Counted from the stretch's first letter, positions 28,001-38,188 are shown. The stretch is 64,000 bases of DNA from Rachycentron canadum (GCA_038496675.1 CM076651.1:10837258-10901257), one strand, 5' to 3'. Made by a program: numbers and translations. The notes: a model not told the origin generated them from the letters alone.

Positions 28001-31000
28001 ATAAAATGGAACATCACCAGTAAGGCTGAATTTGTTGGTTTTGGCATTTGCTCTGGCAAAGTTAATACAAATAAAACAATTTTTTTCAAAATTATCATTT
28101 AACTAAATATGATCTAAAATAAGTAGTATTCAACTTAAAGGCTTGTGTTTAATTTCCAGAGGAATTTAGAGTTTATGCCCCTGAGAGATAAATTTAGTGA
28201 CTGCAGATAGGGGGGAGGGAGTGGAATTATTTCAGGCACATACAGTAAGTGCTTAGCATTTTATGGCGTTCATGCTTATAGATTTAAAATAAAAGGGAAA
28301 AACAGTTTCTCATCTTTTAAGATACACTGGTTTTCCCACATTAAGATATGGACAAAGATGCTGAAACAAGATGCTGAAGTGTTTATGATACTTGGTATTT
28401 ATAGCGTGAGAGGCCAAAGAGTGCGGCATCAACCAAAATTGAACAAGCTAGCACAGTTAGAGAAGGGCTGCAGTCTTAAGTACTTTTTAATTCTGCAGGC
28501 GAAACAGCGACTCGGACTACAGTGATGGAGAGGAGGACTTTTATTACTCAGAGATTGAGGTCAACATGGACAGCCTAACAGAGGGCCTGTCCAGCCTCAC
28601 ACCCACCTCTCCCACAACGGCCGGTCCTCCACCTGTCTTCCCGCCACCACTCAACGATGTCCCTCACTCCGATCACATCAACATGAATGGCTTACAGAGC
28701 CATGCCCCGACACTGCTCAGTCAGTCAGCTCCCTCCACGCTCTGCCACATCCGCACAGACCACGCCTACCAGGTAATACACACACCACCGGAAAGATTTT
28801 TGATAACACACAGACTCAAAAGACTACATTTGATTTAAGAAGTAAGCATATTGCACTACTGCAATACTATTGGAAACGAGGAAAAACATGAAGCAGTCCA
28901 TATGTTACCAAGCCACGAAGTGAGTGTAGCAAAAAGCACTGAGATGAGGGTGAATTACTTAACTCCCACGCTAGTGTGAGAGTAAATATCAGGGAGAGAG
29001 AGAAAAAACTTCCATGCAAATAATAACATACTTCACATGAAGAATGAAGTTAAATTATTTTTAAGCCAGTCGTGAAATCTAATTATGCTTAAATTCCTGC
29101 TTGCAAAACTTTATTTGAACAGCTTTGAAGCAACTTTGGATATCTATGCCTCCTTCCTCTTCCTCTGCTTGCTTTTCTTTGTGTTTCTCAAACCATAACC
29201 ACTTCATGTGCTCCCCTCACTTCTTTGCCCTCGGAGGTAAAAATTAAATGTTTTCAGCTGGAAGAAAATATTTAGTTCAAGTATAAATCTTTAAAACATT
29301 CAATATTAAATTCAGTCCTTCACAGTGGTTTGAGGTAGTATTGAACTTTCAGTTGCCGTGACAACATAAAATGCACACAAAAGTGGACTTATTTTATGCA
29401 TATGTAGAGAAACAGCTTCTGATGTGACATTTTATCTATTGCCCATACTCATGCTCTTCTGTTCATCACTGCTAACCTCATGTTCTCCCGGCTGTTGTGC
29501 CATATCCTGCAAGTGCCTATCAGTGTTGTTGAACTATTATTGTAACACAAATTTTTCTGTTTATGTAAAATAGAAATTTCTGTGTTAAGCAATTTTGGTC
29601 TTGTTTCATAATCAGCGTTGATACGAAGGCACATTTCAGATAAAGGGGCGGAAAAATACCTTCCCAACTAATTATATGATGTCTTTTTTCTGTGCTTTCT
29701 GTTGGTTTCTATCTGCACTTTCCTGTCCCCCTTGTCTCTGTCATGCTCTTTCCTTGCTGCGGTGGGGTGGTTGTCCATGTTCCAGGCCACTGCTCCAGTG
29801 AGTATCCCAGTGGGCCCTGAGCTGGCAGGGTTAGGTGGTAATGGGACCGGGCCTGGAACTGGGACTGGGAATGGCATCAGTGTGTCGTGGCAGTCCCCTC
29901 CTGTCATTTTCAAAGGCGTCCCGGTGAGTGAGGCTTTGTCTCACGCCTTTTTATCTTAATCTTAACTACCCCCCAGCTGTTTCTCAACTTTGTCGCTCTG
30001 GTTTTTCACTCTCCCTGCTTCCCTTACCGTCATCTTTTTATATAGAAAGGCAACTGTCTCTCCGTTTATAGCACAGCTCATACAAAGGTGCTATTTAAGT
30101 CCCTAACATATAAACCAAATGTCGACAATATTTGTTGCAAACATTAGACTGTCTTAATGCTTTTTATGCAAGACTTATGTAAATGAGTAGAAATAAAAAG
30201 TCAAAAAGTGAGTATGAAGTAGAAACAAGCCAAACAAAATGAAACCAAAGGAATTTGCATTAAAACAAGTTTAAAATATTACACTGTGAAATCCTCAGTG
30301 TCTCTAGTGGGCTGTTTTAAAGGCTGGAGCCATAATGGTTGAAGGCAGCATTGCCTTGAATCAGAGTCTGGGCTCCAGGAACAGCCAGGAGACACTCAGA
30401 GGACCTGAGGGATCTGGGAGGAATGTACTGTATCTTAAAAGCACATCAGAAGTACTCAGGCATAGAACTGTTTAAATATTTACAAGCCAATAAAAGGATC
30501 TTAAAATCAGTAACAAACCTGACAGGCAACCACTGCAGGGACCCAAAAACCATATGTAATGCCATCTTTTCTGGTGGTAGATGTACAGATGAATTTTACA
30601 TGAATTGATATTTAACTGTCTTTTGGGGAAACAGGGAAGGACAGCATCAGGTTAGTGCAGCCAACTGGTAATTAAGGTGCACATTGATGTCTCTACATGA
30701 CTTTTTCAGTGATTAATGTAGAGGAAAAAGAAAACTTTCAGCCATTCATGTCCTAAGGACAGCAATGCAAAGTTGGATGTCATTCGTGTGACTGTGATAA
30801 CTTGTGTCTGTTGTTGTAGTTTCACAGTAAAGAGCTGCACAGGGTCATATTGTGACTCTTGTTAATCAAATGCAATAAAGAATTTTCTTCTCGGCAGTAG
30901 TGACTAAGGCCAGCTTAGTCTGTCTAAAAGCATAAAATGTTCAACAGTATTTCAAGTTGCCCAAAGAAAACAACACTGATCCTTAACTTGTTTGCAGCTG

Positions 31001-32457
31001 TTACTAAAGCTGTCTCTGTGATCTCTGTGCTTTGCATGTTGGTGAAAGTGAAAATATAACTGAAATTAGTATACGAGAAATTCACTCCTGGCTTGGTGAC
31101 AGTGCCAGAGCTAGAAGGCAGTGTTCAAAAACAGGAAAACCATTTGCGCATTTCAGTCTGTGCAATCTGAAATTACTGAGGCAAGTTTTGCAGCTCAGCT
31201 ACAGATGCTCCTACCAAGTTAGTTAAACTGGTAGAGGAGTAATACAACAACATTTGTAGTTTATCCTGACAGGGGTAAAGATTTTGTTTGTCTGATAACG
31301 GACTTCTCTCTATCTAGTGATTTTGGAGAGTAGACCTGACACCGTGAGGCGTTACTGTTTCAGCACGACATTGAGCAAAGCACTTATGATGTCTTTTCAC
31401 TTTTGCAGGGGCTGGTGACTCACGTCCGAACAGTTAGCATTGGTGAAAAGAGGCAGCCGGCAGCCAGCACGCACACCACTGTTACTAAGAACCATGCTTT
31501 GATAACGCCACCAGCAAAGTCAATACCAGGAACCAGGTATGCACCATCCATTTTCAAAAAAAGAAGTGAGGGAAAAAATTATGCTGCAGTTATCTCTGTA
31601 ATTTAAATATATGGGACTGTCTTAATATATTTTATATCTTTATTATATGTTTTTTCAAGATTATCAATACGAAACTTCTTTCATTCCCATTTACAACAAG
31701 TCATTCTCTCTTTTGAAAACAAGTTGCTGTTAGCGCACAATGTATTCATTCTGTAAATTTATTCTACAGTCGTTCATTTCATAATTCTAGTTGGTTGCAT
31801 TATTACAACTTGTCCTAATCCTTTAAACACAGAAATAATTGAAGGTAATCACATTTGTAGTAGTATGTTAATTAATAGTGTATTGCTGATGGGCTTTAAA
31901 ATGAGGACATGAAATCACTAATTTATGTCATTGTGCTGATGTTAAGTTTTCAGAATAAATGCTGGCCACCAGTGATTTTCTAATAAGGCCCAACCAGTGT
32001 CACAACAAACACACTACACTTCATGTCGCTTAGTCGCATAAGATTAAATGTAAGATCAAATGGGAAAAAAAAACATTTGCCAGAAATCATCACCCTCTTC
32101 AAAGATGATTTCTTTGTAGTGAGTCATGTTTACACTTGACAGTAATTGAGTTGCTTAAAGTTAAGACTTCTGCATTTGTGTGTATCTATATGCACTGTAT
32201 ATGTGCTTCTGCCCCTGCGCTGACATGCACATGGACACATTTAGTTGCCTTCGAGTGCACTGTACATATATGTGTTTTTTTGCCCGTGTGGGCGCCTGGA
32301 TGTCTATGTGCGTGTCCTTATGCTGTCACATCTGCTGTTACCAAGGAAACCCCGTGGGGAGGCAAAGAAGTGCCGAAAGGTGTACGGCATGGAGAAGAGA
32401 GACATGTGGTGCACAGCCTGTCGCTGGAAAAAAGCCTGTCAGAGATTCACCGACTAA
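2006..32457 (+). CDS. slc2a4rg: SLC2A4RG/ZNF395/ZNF704-family zinc-finger transcription factor, nine coding exons (probable slc2a4rg)
   Basis: Coding exons are 2006-2281, 3492-3727, 23054-23154, 24067-24305, 27114-27214, 28499-28772, 29786-29923, 31409-31536 and 32346-32457. They have GT-AG borders and matching phases and total 1605 nt (534 residues). Seen: a conserved VLTSLSTSPLV block near residues 186-196, a Ser/Pro-rich stretch, basic PRKRK ending at residue 284, one C2H2 finger (C293, C298, H311, H316), an acidic EEDFYY motif, and a C-terminal C-clamp (C507, C520, C523, C529). Family knowledge: human SLC2A4RG (GEF/HDBP1) binds the GLUT4 enhancer and Huntington gene promoter, and the C-clamp is a second DNA-binding module. 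The product should be nuclear. ZNF704 is a close paralogue. The name slc2a4rg rests on the adjacent convergent zbtb46 and on the GLSSLTPTSPT stretch. Family certain, orthologue probable. Confidence 0.9.
2282..3491 (+). other. slc2a4rg: slc2a4rg intron 1
   Basis: This intron begins CpG-rich, as a continuation of the promoter island to about 2650. It contains an AC microsatellite (2751-2776) and a C-rich run (2822-2837), then becomes AT-rich. It ends in the pyrimidine tract TTTTGTTTTATTTCCTAG. No additional exon is supported. Confidence 0.7.
3492..3727 (+). CDS. slc2a4rg: slc2a4rg coding exon 2
   Basis: The acceptor is TTTATTTCCTAG and the donor AACAG|GTACAG. Entry is phase 0 and exit is phase 2. 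The exon encodes about 79 residues starting TGQVDQKDTGSTG, hydrophilic and without a recognised domain. It is the least conserved-looking part of the protein. It is placed in the gene because its phases fit exon 1 and exon 3 exactly and its frame is open throughout. The following intron is about 19.3 kb. Confidence 0.75.
8011..8040. repeat. Perfect 10-bp inverted repeat (hairpin)
   Basis: GTGAATCATA at 8011-8020 is the exact reverse complement of TATGATTCAC at 8031-8040, with a 10-base loop that contains part of a further ATGATCAT palindrome. Each arm carries an AP-1-like TGA(A/T)TCA core. It lies in slc2a4rg intron 2. Confidence 0.85.
9460..9495. repeat. 13-bp imperfect inverted repeat (hairpin)
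   Basis: GCACAACGCATTC (9460-9472) pairs with GAATGTGTTGTGC (9483-9495). The single mismatch would be a G-U wobble pair in RNA. The 10-base loop contains AAAATTTT, itself self-complementary. It lies in slc2a4rg intron 2. Confidence 0.8.
9648..9686. repeat. Poly(C) tract followed by (AC)n
   Basis: Sixteen cytosines run straight into about eleven AC units, a common compound microsatellite type in this window. Confidence 0.95.
10789..11200. mobile_element. Decayed non-autonomous (MITE-like) teleost repeat
   Basis: The left end reads CATAGACTGTTTATAAAAGTGG. The right end (11186-11200, GCCACTTGATTTATA) is a degraded inverted copy of it. Internal landmarks such as AGGGCTTCAAAACGGCAGCT and CACAAACCAATGGGTGG, followed by GTCACGG, are typical of a dispersed element that I recall as abundant in percomorph fish genomes, usually ending in an inverted CAGTCTATGG. 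The terminal part of the right repeat is missing where the Tc1-like sequence begins. No coding capacity. Family name not assigned. Confidence 0.65.
11205..11640 (-). mobile_element. Truncated Tc1/mariner-like transposon remnant
   Basis: The left boundary CAGTGCATTCAGAAAAAATT matches the terminal sequence typical of a fish Tc1-like family. The minus strand (11638-11399) encodes the C-terminal end of a Tc1 transposase: DMNPIEHLWKD contains the last acidic region of the catalytic DDE/D triad, followed by EEWQKIPKSRC and ANGPFTKHW. The N-terminal DNA-binding domain, the first catalytic residues and the opposite terminal repeat are absent, so the copy is dead. It abuts the MITE-like element at 10789-11200. 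Confidence 0.85.
11983..12001. repeat. Short interstitial telomere-like repeat
   Basis: Two CCCTAA units and a degenerate CCTAA unit stand in a row. With about three units this may be chance. It lies at the start of an AT-rich stretch. Confidence 0.6.
13823..13888. repeat. (TA)n-(CA)n compound microsatellite
   Basis: About 16 TA units and a short CATATA link are followed by about 14 CA units. An ATC triplet repeat (13928-13946) lies 40 bases further on. All are in slc2a4rg intron 2. Confidence 0.95.
16830..17010. promoter_or_regulatory. Candidate intronic regulatory block
   Basis: This is complex, non-repetitive sequence in an otherwise simple-repeat-rich intron. It has homeobox-type cores (TTAATTGC, GATTAACCC), a RUNX-like TTGTGGTT and an 8-bp hairpin (16949-16956 with 16963-16970). 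Enhancer function is only an inference, since conservation cannot be tested here. Confidence 0.25.
19131..19155. repeat. Poly(G) tract
   Basis: The stretch has fifteen Gs, one T and nine Gs. It can form a G-quadruplex on the plus strand and is error-prone in assembly. Confidence 0.95.
21111..21154. repeat. (GT)n followed by poly(G)
   Basis: About 13 GT units lead into an unbroken run of 18 Gs (21137-21154). This mirrors the poly(C)-(AC)n tract at 9648 in the opposite orientation. Confidence 0.95.
21743..22015. repeat. CA and GT microsatellites
   Basis: A CA tract (21743-21761) and a GT tract of about 14 units (21988-22015) flank 226 bases of ordinary intron. Confidence 0.9.
23054..23154 (+). 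CDS. slc2a4rg: slc2a4rg coding exon 3 (VLTSLSTSPLV block)
   Basis: This 101-nt exon enters in phase 2 and leaves in phase 1, with acceptor TGTTTTGCAG and donor ACAG|GTAACA. It encodes RKPSGHADKEVMAATVLTSL and then STSPLV. The block with A-A-x-V-L-T-S-L-S is a signature shared by human ZNF395, ZNF704 and SLC2A4RG. Its leucine and valine spacing resembles a nuclear export signal, which is an inference. Confidence 0.92.
24067..24305 (+). CDS. slc2a4rg: slc2a4rg coding exon 4 (Ser/Pro-rich region and basic motif)
   Basis: The exon enters in phase 1 and leaves in phase 0 (CGAAAG|GTAAAG). It encodes a Ser-rich region including SSSTSGNWSWDASDQ and STPSPPLSNDT, then FEDPIPRKRK. The same order of a Ser/Gly/Trp block, a Thr-Pro-Ser-Pro-Pro block and PRKRK directly before the zinc finger is seen in ZNF395 and ZNF704. 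The basic run is a probable nuclear localisation signal. Confidence 0.93.
26771..26990. mobile_element. Decayed dispersed repeat (unassigned family)
   Basis: The stretch reads GGAGCCAATCCCAGCTGACA, then CTGGACAGGTTGCCGCAGGG, AACCATTCACACTTTCACACC, and ends with GGACTGTGGGAGGAAACCG and ACCCACACAGGCAC. This order of words is a very common dispersed element in fish and other vertebrate genomes as I recall it. There is no coding capacity. It stops about 120 bases before slc2a4rg exon 5. Confidence 0.65.
27114..27214 (+). CDS. slc2a4rg: slc2a4rg coding exon 5 (C2H2 zinc finger)
   Basis: This 101-nt exon enters in phase 0 and leaves in phase 2 (CTGG|GTGAGT after a G run). It encodes NSMKVMFKCLWKNCEKVLS and continues through the histidines of one finger: C-x4-C-x12-H-x4-H, residues C293, C298, H311, H316. 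The four-residue spacing between the cysteines and the sequence KVMFKCLW-NC-KVL are typical of this family. Confidence 0.95.
28499..28772 (+). CDS. slc2a4rg: slc2a4rg coding exon 6 (acidic EEDFYY region)
   Basis: The exon enters in phase 2 and leaves in phase 0 (TACCAG|GTAATA), with acceptor TTTAATTCTGCAG. It encodes DSDYSDGEEDFYYSEIEV, then TEGLSSLTPTSPT, a Pro-rich stretch, and LCHIRTDHAYQ at the end. The EEDFYY and HIRTDHAYQ motifs are family hallmarks. GLSSLTPTSPT resembles human SLC2A4RG as I recall it. Confidence 0.94.
29786..29923 (+). CDS. slc2a4rg: slc2a4rg coding exon 7 (Gly-rich, WQSPPV motif)
   Basis: This phase 0-0 exon has 46 codons, acceptor CATGTTCCAG and donor CCG|GTGAGT. 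It encodes ATAPVSIPVG, a Gly/Thr-rich low-complexity tract, and SVSWQSPPVIFKGVP. The WQSPPV motif matches ZNF704-type proteins, so the protein mixes features of ZNF704 and SLC2A4RG. Confidence 0.9.
30311..30850. mobile_element. Decayed dispersed repeat resembling a teleost retroelement fragment
   Basis: The run includes AAGGATCTTAAAATCAGTAA, CTGACAGGCAACCACTGCAG and GTTGGATGTCATTCGTGTGA. These match, in the same order, a repeat widely scattered in teleosts. I cannot assign it to a named family. There is no intact open frame. Confidence 0.55.
31409..31536 (+). CDS. slc2a4rg: slc2a4rg coding exon 8
   Basis: The exon enters in phase 0 and leaves in phase 2, with acceptor CACTTTTGCAG and donor ACCAG|GTATGC. 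It encodes GLVTHVRTVSIGEKRQPAAS and a Thr-rich segment ending SIPGT-R. It supplies the first two bases of the arginine that begins the C-clamp exon, matching the position of this junction in ZNF395 (GAR-K). Confidence 0.88.
32346..32457 (+). CDS. slc2a4rg: slc2a4rg terminal coding exon (C-clamp)
   Basis: The exon enters in phase 2 and ends at a TAA stop (32455-32457). It encodes KPRGEAKKCRKVYGMEKRD, then WCTACRWKKACQRFTD. This is a complete C-clamp (C-x12-C-x2-C-x5-C), the Cys-rich helper DNA-binding motif also found in TCF E-isoforms and at the C-terminus of every member of this family. The polypyrimidine tract before the acceptor (TGCTGTTACCAAG) is modest, but phase and homology fix the boundary. 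Confidence 0.95.
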
Positions 32458-32636
32458 TCCAGTCCCCTACCCGTGTCTGTGAGATGAGCTCTTCTTCACT
32501 CAGAGCGACAGCGATGTGGACTCTTCCACTGTGGAGATGAGGGGAGATTTCTTCACCATGGAGCTCTCAGTGCTGCTTCCTCTGGCCCAGTAGGGGCTTT
32601 GCCTTCTCTCTTTTTCATTTCCAAACACAAAGAGAA

Positions 32637-32642
32637 AATAAA
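32637..32642 (+). terminator. slc2a4rg: Proximal poly(A) signal AATAAA of slc2a4rg
   Basis: This is the first AATAAA after the stop codon, 180 bases downstream. It is followed 10 bases later by a genomic run of 22-23 A (about 32652-32674). It would give a short-UTR transcript. Confidence 0.55.
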
Positions 32643-34529
32643 ACTGGTGCATAAAAAAAAAAAAAAAAAAAAAATTTTATGCAGGTTTGGAGACTTTTTC
32701 TAAGACTGAGACATTTTCAATCTCTTGATGAATAAGGAAAAAAAGAAACATCTAAATTGGATTTTGAACCTTCTGATTTGATTTCTGTTTCTCACTTGCT
32801 ATTTTTCACATCCTCAACTCAAGGCAATGTTTAAAGACTACAGATAAGCTTTTTGGTATACTCTGTTGTTTATTATAGGAGCATCGTGTAAGCTACTGTT
32901 TACGGGGTGGATAATGACTCTTTTAGGAGGTTTCAAGGGTTAACACCAGATTTGCTTGGTAAGACCTCTGTAGCATATCCATTTTTCATTGTCGCTGTTT
33001 AAGGGACTTCAAACCTACCAAAGGCAAAAAGCCTGTTCACTTAAAACTAACAGCTTAGGTGTAAGATCATTACCAAATCTAACATCACTGTCTTCTGCAG
33101 CCTTACTGGGTATCGACTGTATGTTTAAACACATATTGTTCCATATCTAACAACATGTCCACCAATCAAATGCAGTACAGCTAGAAACACGTCTTGTAAT
33201 TTAGCAGAAATGCACAAAACTTCACACCAAGTGGTACAAAGAGTTTTCCCTTGACTTTCCAAAAATATTTTAGAGAGATGTACACAATATATGAAATATA
33301 TTTCCCTCTCTTCTTTTCTAGAGACCCTAGAGATATGCACCTTGAAGAAATAAGTCGACTTTTAGAGTATCACTGTAACCACAGCGAATGAGAGAGTGGA
33401 TATCTATTTCTTATATAGAGTTTATTTTCAACAACGAGTTGCTTAAGCAACCAGCAGTTGCACTGTGCAATCAGCAAAATTACAGCATTTAATATTGTCT
33501 TTCTTGCTTTGTGGTTGTCATTGTTATTGAGGTGAATTGAGGCAGAAAGGCTAATTTCTTTCTTTTGACAGCTCATGTTCTTAAAGAGATTGTTTACCAC
33601 AATAATACATGAATGATAACTGCCCTTTGAAACTTTAACTTACAGTCTGACTGATGTAAATTGTTTATGTAGGAAAATAACAAATTGTAACCCAACAATC
33701 ACTACCTGATTATAAGTCAGGGTTAGGGTTCATTCTAATTCACTTCTTACAGTCTGAAATGGAGAGGTCACCCAGTCTTTAGTCTTTGGAATAAATATCA
33801 TTAAGCAGCAGTGCAACAATTTGTAGATACCAAACTTCATAGGAATCTACTTTGTTATTTTGTTTTCACGAGATGTTGTAATGAATCCTTTAGAATGATT
33901 CATCACTTTGGACACTTTGGACATTTGAAATTGAAAAGTAAGAATCAAACCAAGCAAGTGGTGTTGGATGGTTTTGGACTAGATATTGATTAACTTGAAA
34001 GTAAGTGTAGCAGGAGTTTTAAAATGTTGTACCAAAGTGGAGTTTTCCTTTTTAGAATAGGCCTATGATAGTAAATTACAGGCAAAGTTTTCCCAGCTTT
34101 AGATGAGATGTAGGTGGTAGATTTTTAGCTAGTTTAGATAGATTTTGATATATCCCTGTCATATTTGGGTCCCCCACCCTTTTCCAGCAATATTGGCCAT
34201 CCTAAGAAAATATCTCCCTTAAGTCCAATTTGTTACTTACTTTGTATGTCTATTAGTGTCCATGATGTGAAACAAAAAGAGATAGAAATGATGCAAAAAA
34301 TATCAGTAGAACTACATCAGTGGTCACAATGAAGAAAGTTTTTAAATAATTCCTGCATTGAAAAATTTCCAAAGGAATTTTTTTTTATTTTAATTTTCCC
34401 TTCATGAATAACATACAGATGCCATTAACCTGCTCTGAGTCAACACAATCAAACTTAAGAATTGTGATAAAAGACAACATTGAGCTTTTTAAGATAATTA
34501 GCTGCCCATACCGAACCTTATAGACAAGT

Positions 34530-34640
34530 CAACTTATTTATTTATAAGCCCAAAATCACAAATTTGCTCCAAGGCATTTACAATCTGCACCATTTAAGAC
34601 TCCTTCTAAACCCACAATCCAGACTTGATCCTATCTGCTC
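34530..34640. mobile_element. Fragment of a dispersed teleost repeat
   Basis: The words ATTTATAAGCCCAAAATCAC, AAATTTGCTCCAAGGCATTT and ACAATCTGCACC are a degraded version of a short interspersed sequence common in percomorph genomes as I recall it. Non-coding. Confidence 0.5.
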
Positions 34641-36186
34641 TCAGAGGTGGAGTCATGACAGTAGATGTATATTTTTTAAGAGATTCATCCTCACGCTGTT
34701 TGTCAGCAGCTTTTTGAATGTAGATTCTGCTGCATGTCCTCCACTCTTGAAGCGCTCCTGATACTGACCTTACCTGATCACCATAGTAACTTATCACACA
34801 CACATACACACACACAGTGCCTGTCCTTCCCCGTATGAGCAAGCCAACTTTGAGCAGACTCCTCGACTGAGGATCAGTGCAACTTCAGACCTCTGTCGCC
34901 ATAGAAACACCTGCACTGTCCTCTGTCACCACAGGGTCATCCGTGCTGTTTGCTACCATGTTAGAAGTGACAAATAATCACTTGGTGAGAGGCAGATGCC
35001 TGATTGTTCATTGCTGTGCTGAAGTCAATAGGCAAAAACATTAAGCACACATGGTTGCTGTAATAGTAGTTCTTAATATCTCATTCAGTTCCAGTTCCAC
35101 CATATTGTTTTGATAATTACTGATCCTGCCTGTAAAGTGTTTATTCCAGTGGCATCCCAGATAAGCTAGGCCTCCCTCTGTCTCAGCTTGTGAGAGCAGT
35201 CGGCAGGCCTCCTCCGGTCAGAAACTTCACAAAGTGCCAATGAAAAGAACATAAAAAGGAATAAGGTATACTGACCTAATGAAATTGCACTATGTTGCAC
35301 TGCGCAAAGACATGTTTTTATACATGGACATTTTATATACACAAATTTTGAAGTGGAAGAATTTTTTTTTATTTTTATTTTTTTCTTTCGACTGGGTGGG
35401 AAAGGGTATCGTCACTGCCCGATGGAATAAATGGGGTGTCAGGGATAGGGGTCCTGTACCTCTGGGGTCCCCCATTATTTTGCAAGTGATCTTGACAGTT
35501 AATGTCTTTCTCTCTGTGTCAGATATATCGTATTCGTATTATACATAGTGGTGCTGGCAGTGTGTGGTACTGAGAAGTACAGTGTGGTACTTAGGTAAGT
35601 CAGTCACTTTGCCTTTCCTTGGAGGAGTGCCAAGGGCCGAAAGCAGCACCTGTCTTGTCTCAGTGATGGGAAAACACCGGTCTCAGTCAGCAGCTACATG
35701 TTAACGTCTTGGTAGCAGATGCTTTACAGCATTTAATTGCTTGTTGAGTTTTTCACAATACACACTTTTTTTTCTATCCGTAAAGCTCATCTTTGTGCTT
35801 TCTTCATTTAAATAAATAAAAAAAAAAGAAAAGAAAAAAAACAGGTTCATGCTTCTTTACATTTTAACTGAGCTAAGGTGGTAAATGTAGATACTGTTAT
35901 TAGTGCTGGATACCACTTTTGATTCTGTTATCTCTGGTTTGGTCATAGATCGAGTGTCAAATGCAGTCCATCAGCTCTCTCTCCGTCCTCAGTGTAAGCA
36001 CTTTTAGATTCCACCAGCAGGGTTAGAGGCCAATGCTTTTGCTGGCAGTGAATGGGACTGTTAGCACATGTTAAGCTAACAGGTTCCTGTGGTTATTGGC
36101 CACTATTCCATCTTTTTTTTTTTTTTTTTGTCGAGTTGCACTAAACTGGCCTGTGACGATAAAGACCCAGGCTGCATTATTAAGAG

Positions 36187-36230
36187 CTCAGCCTCGGCTC
36201 AGCTCAGCTCAGCTCGGCTCAACTTGGCTC
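36187..36230. repeat. GGCTCAGCTC-type short tandem repeat
   Basis: Degenerate units of GGCTCAGCTC (variants GGCTC, AGCTC) repeat over about 44 bases in the probable slc2a4rg 3' UTR. The tract stands out against AT-rich surroundings. Confidence 0.8.
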
Positions 36231-36617
36231 GTCTGAGTGCAGCTTGGGTGATTGTGGCCTGAAAGAACTCTGGGTACAAAGTTGCTCTTGTGCACAGATC
36301 TCGGACAAGAGAACTTTATTGGTGAATTTTTGTGAAATCAACCAGCAGTCAAAACTCTCACCTAGAAAACGAGAGATGGAGATAGAAGTTGACTTCATGG
36401 GTGTGCAGGGAAGCTGGAGATTGACAGTTAGATGGAAAGCAGACATGAGACACGCAGTGACGATATAGATGGATTTGCAGTTTCAGGGCTTTCTTGTACA
36501 TATGCAACAAAAGAGAACCATGAGGCTTTTTCATATATTGTTGTTTTTGTTGTTGTATCTCTGTTAAATGAAAAGGAACCTTTTTTTACAGTACAGTTGC
36601 TCAGAATATTTTCTTTC

Positions 36618-36648
<31 letters not shown>

Positions 36649-38188
36649 TCAATTGAGAAGCTATAGTGAATATAACACATAAAGATTCAATGTATATTGT
36701 AGCTTAGAGGCAAAGGGGAGAAAAACAAAAGCTGTTGAATGTAAAACCTACAAAAAGAAAAAAGTCTTTTCTGTTATATTTGCTGGCTAGTTTGTATTGC
36801 CTGTAGTGAACCAGTTTCGCATTCTGATTTTGGTATCCAAATCTTTTAACACCCACTGACAGCTGTCGCCACACTGCTAAATCATAACACAACCGTGCAG
36901 TATTGCTTTACTATCTTACTTTGTGCAATGAAATGCTTTATAATGGAACAAGAACTAACTTGAGCTTTTTTTTTGGTGACATCTGGGCAACTTGCTCATA
37001 CTGTTGCTGTTTTGTCTTTTGTCTTTCTCCCTGCCAAATAGTCTTTTTTTTTTTCTTTTTTTTTTTTTTTTTAAATGTGTGTGGTTGTTGTGGATGTTGT
37101 TTGTGGTTGTGATGTTAAGTTGTTGTTAGGCAGGATAACCTTCGACCTTTTGTCTTGATGAAAATTTGGGAATCTTCATCCTGCCGTGCACATTCCAACA
37201 GACAGCACGCTTGTAGTGTCTTCCACTTGTTTCCCAATAGACATATCCTTCCTGTTTCCTTTTCACTACAGTGATTCTTCTCTGATCACCTTGTTCTTTT
37301 CCACTATCTGTTCTTGTGCTATCCAGCTTTACTGTGGTCCCACCCAAGCCTTTACCCAGTATATTAAGCTAAACTAAACCCTTGAAATGTGCATAAAAAA
37401 AGCCTTTGTTTTTTCCAAATATGTCAAAATTTATGTGCTGCTTTGTTTGAATGTCAGTTTTCAATTTTGTGTAAACCAGCAGCAGCAAAGCCAATAGATC
37501 TCCTTCCAAATCAAATGTAATGCATTGCAATGGCAGCTCCACTCATTTTTCGGCTTCTTCTACTGTGCTCTTATTGTTTGTCCAGGCTTTTACCCTCTTG
37601 TCTGTCAGCGCTCTCATTTCATGACCATTTTTTTTTCTCCTGTTTTTACTGAGCCTTACACTGGCCGGTATGAAAACTGACTTTTGCTTTGTTTTTGTTT
37701 TCTCATTGATTGATTGATTGAGTGATTGATTGTCTGGCTGAGTTTGACATTGTTTTGCATGTCTAGCATTGCTCTTTTTTTTTCCTGTTTGTTTTCTTGT
37801 TAGGAGATACAACACTGAAGGGTTTTATGTGTTAGATTTCCCTTTTCAGAAACTGATAACCCAAGGTCGATTTTGACTCTGTTTTCCTCTAAATGTACAG
37901 ATGCTCATTGCATCCCAATACACACACACATACAGTGCTAAAAGCATTTTGAGGGAAACATGACATCAGCCTGGGGTCTTCACTGGATGGGAAGATTTCT
38001 CCTGTGTGTGGGCTCAGCCTCTGGTCTTCATCAGCAATCCCACGCATATGGAGGAAGCACTTTCTGAGGAGTGGTGCACTCAAAGAGTATTTGTGTGAAT
38101 GTCAAGCCTATGACTAGTGCTTGGAAAGATGGATGACCATGTATGATGCTGATAATGTGATCTATGTGATGTAATGTGACAGAAAGAA

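Larger units (their letters stand above)
27215..32345 (+). other. slc2a4rg: slc2a4rg introns 5 to 8 (with exons 6 to 8 between)
   Basis: The introns are 27215-28498, 28773-29785, 29924-31408 and 31537-32345. A CA tract lies at 27353-27376, and a decayed dispersed repeat occupies most of 30311-30850. The remainder is AT-rich single-copy-looking sequence without supported genes. Confidence 0.65.
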
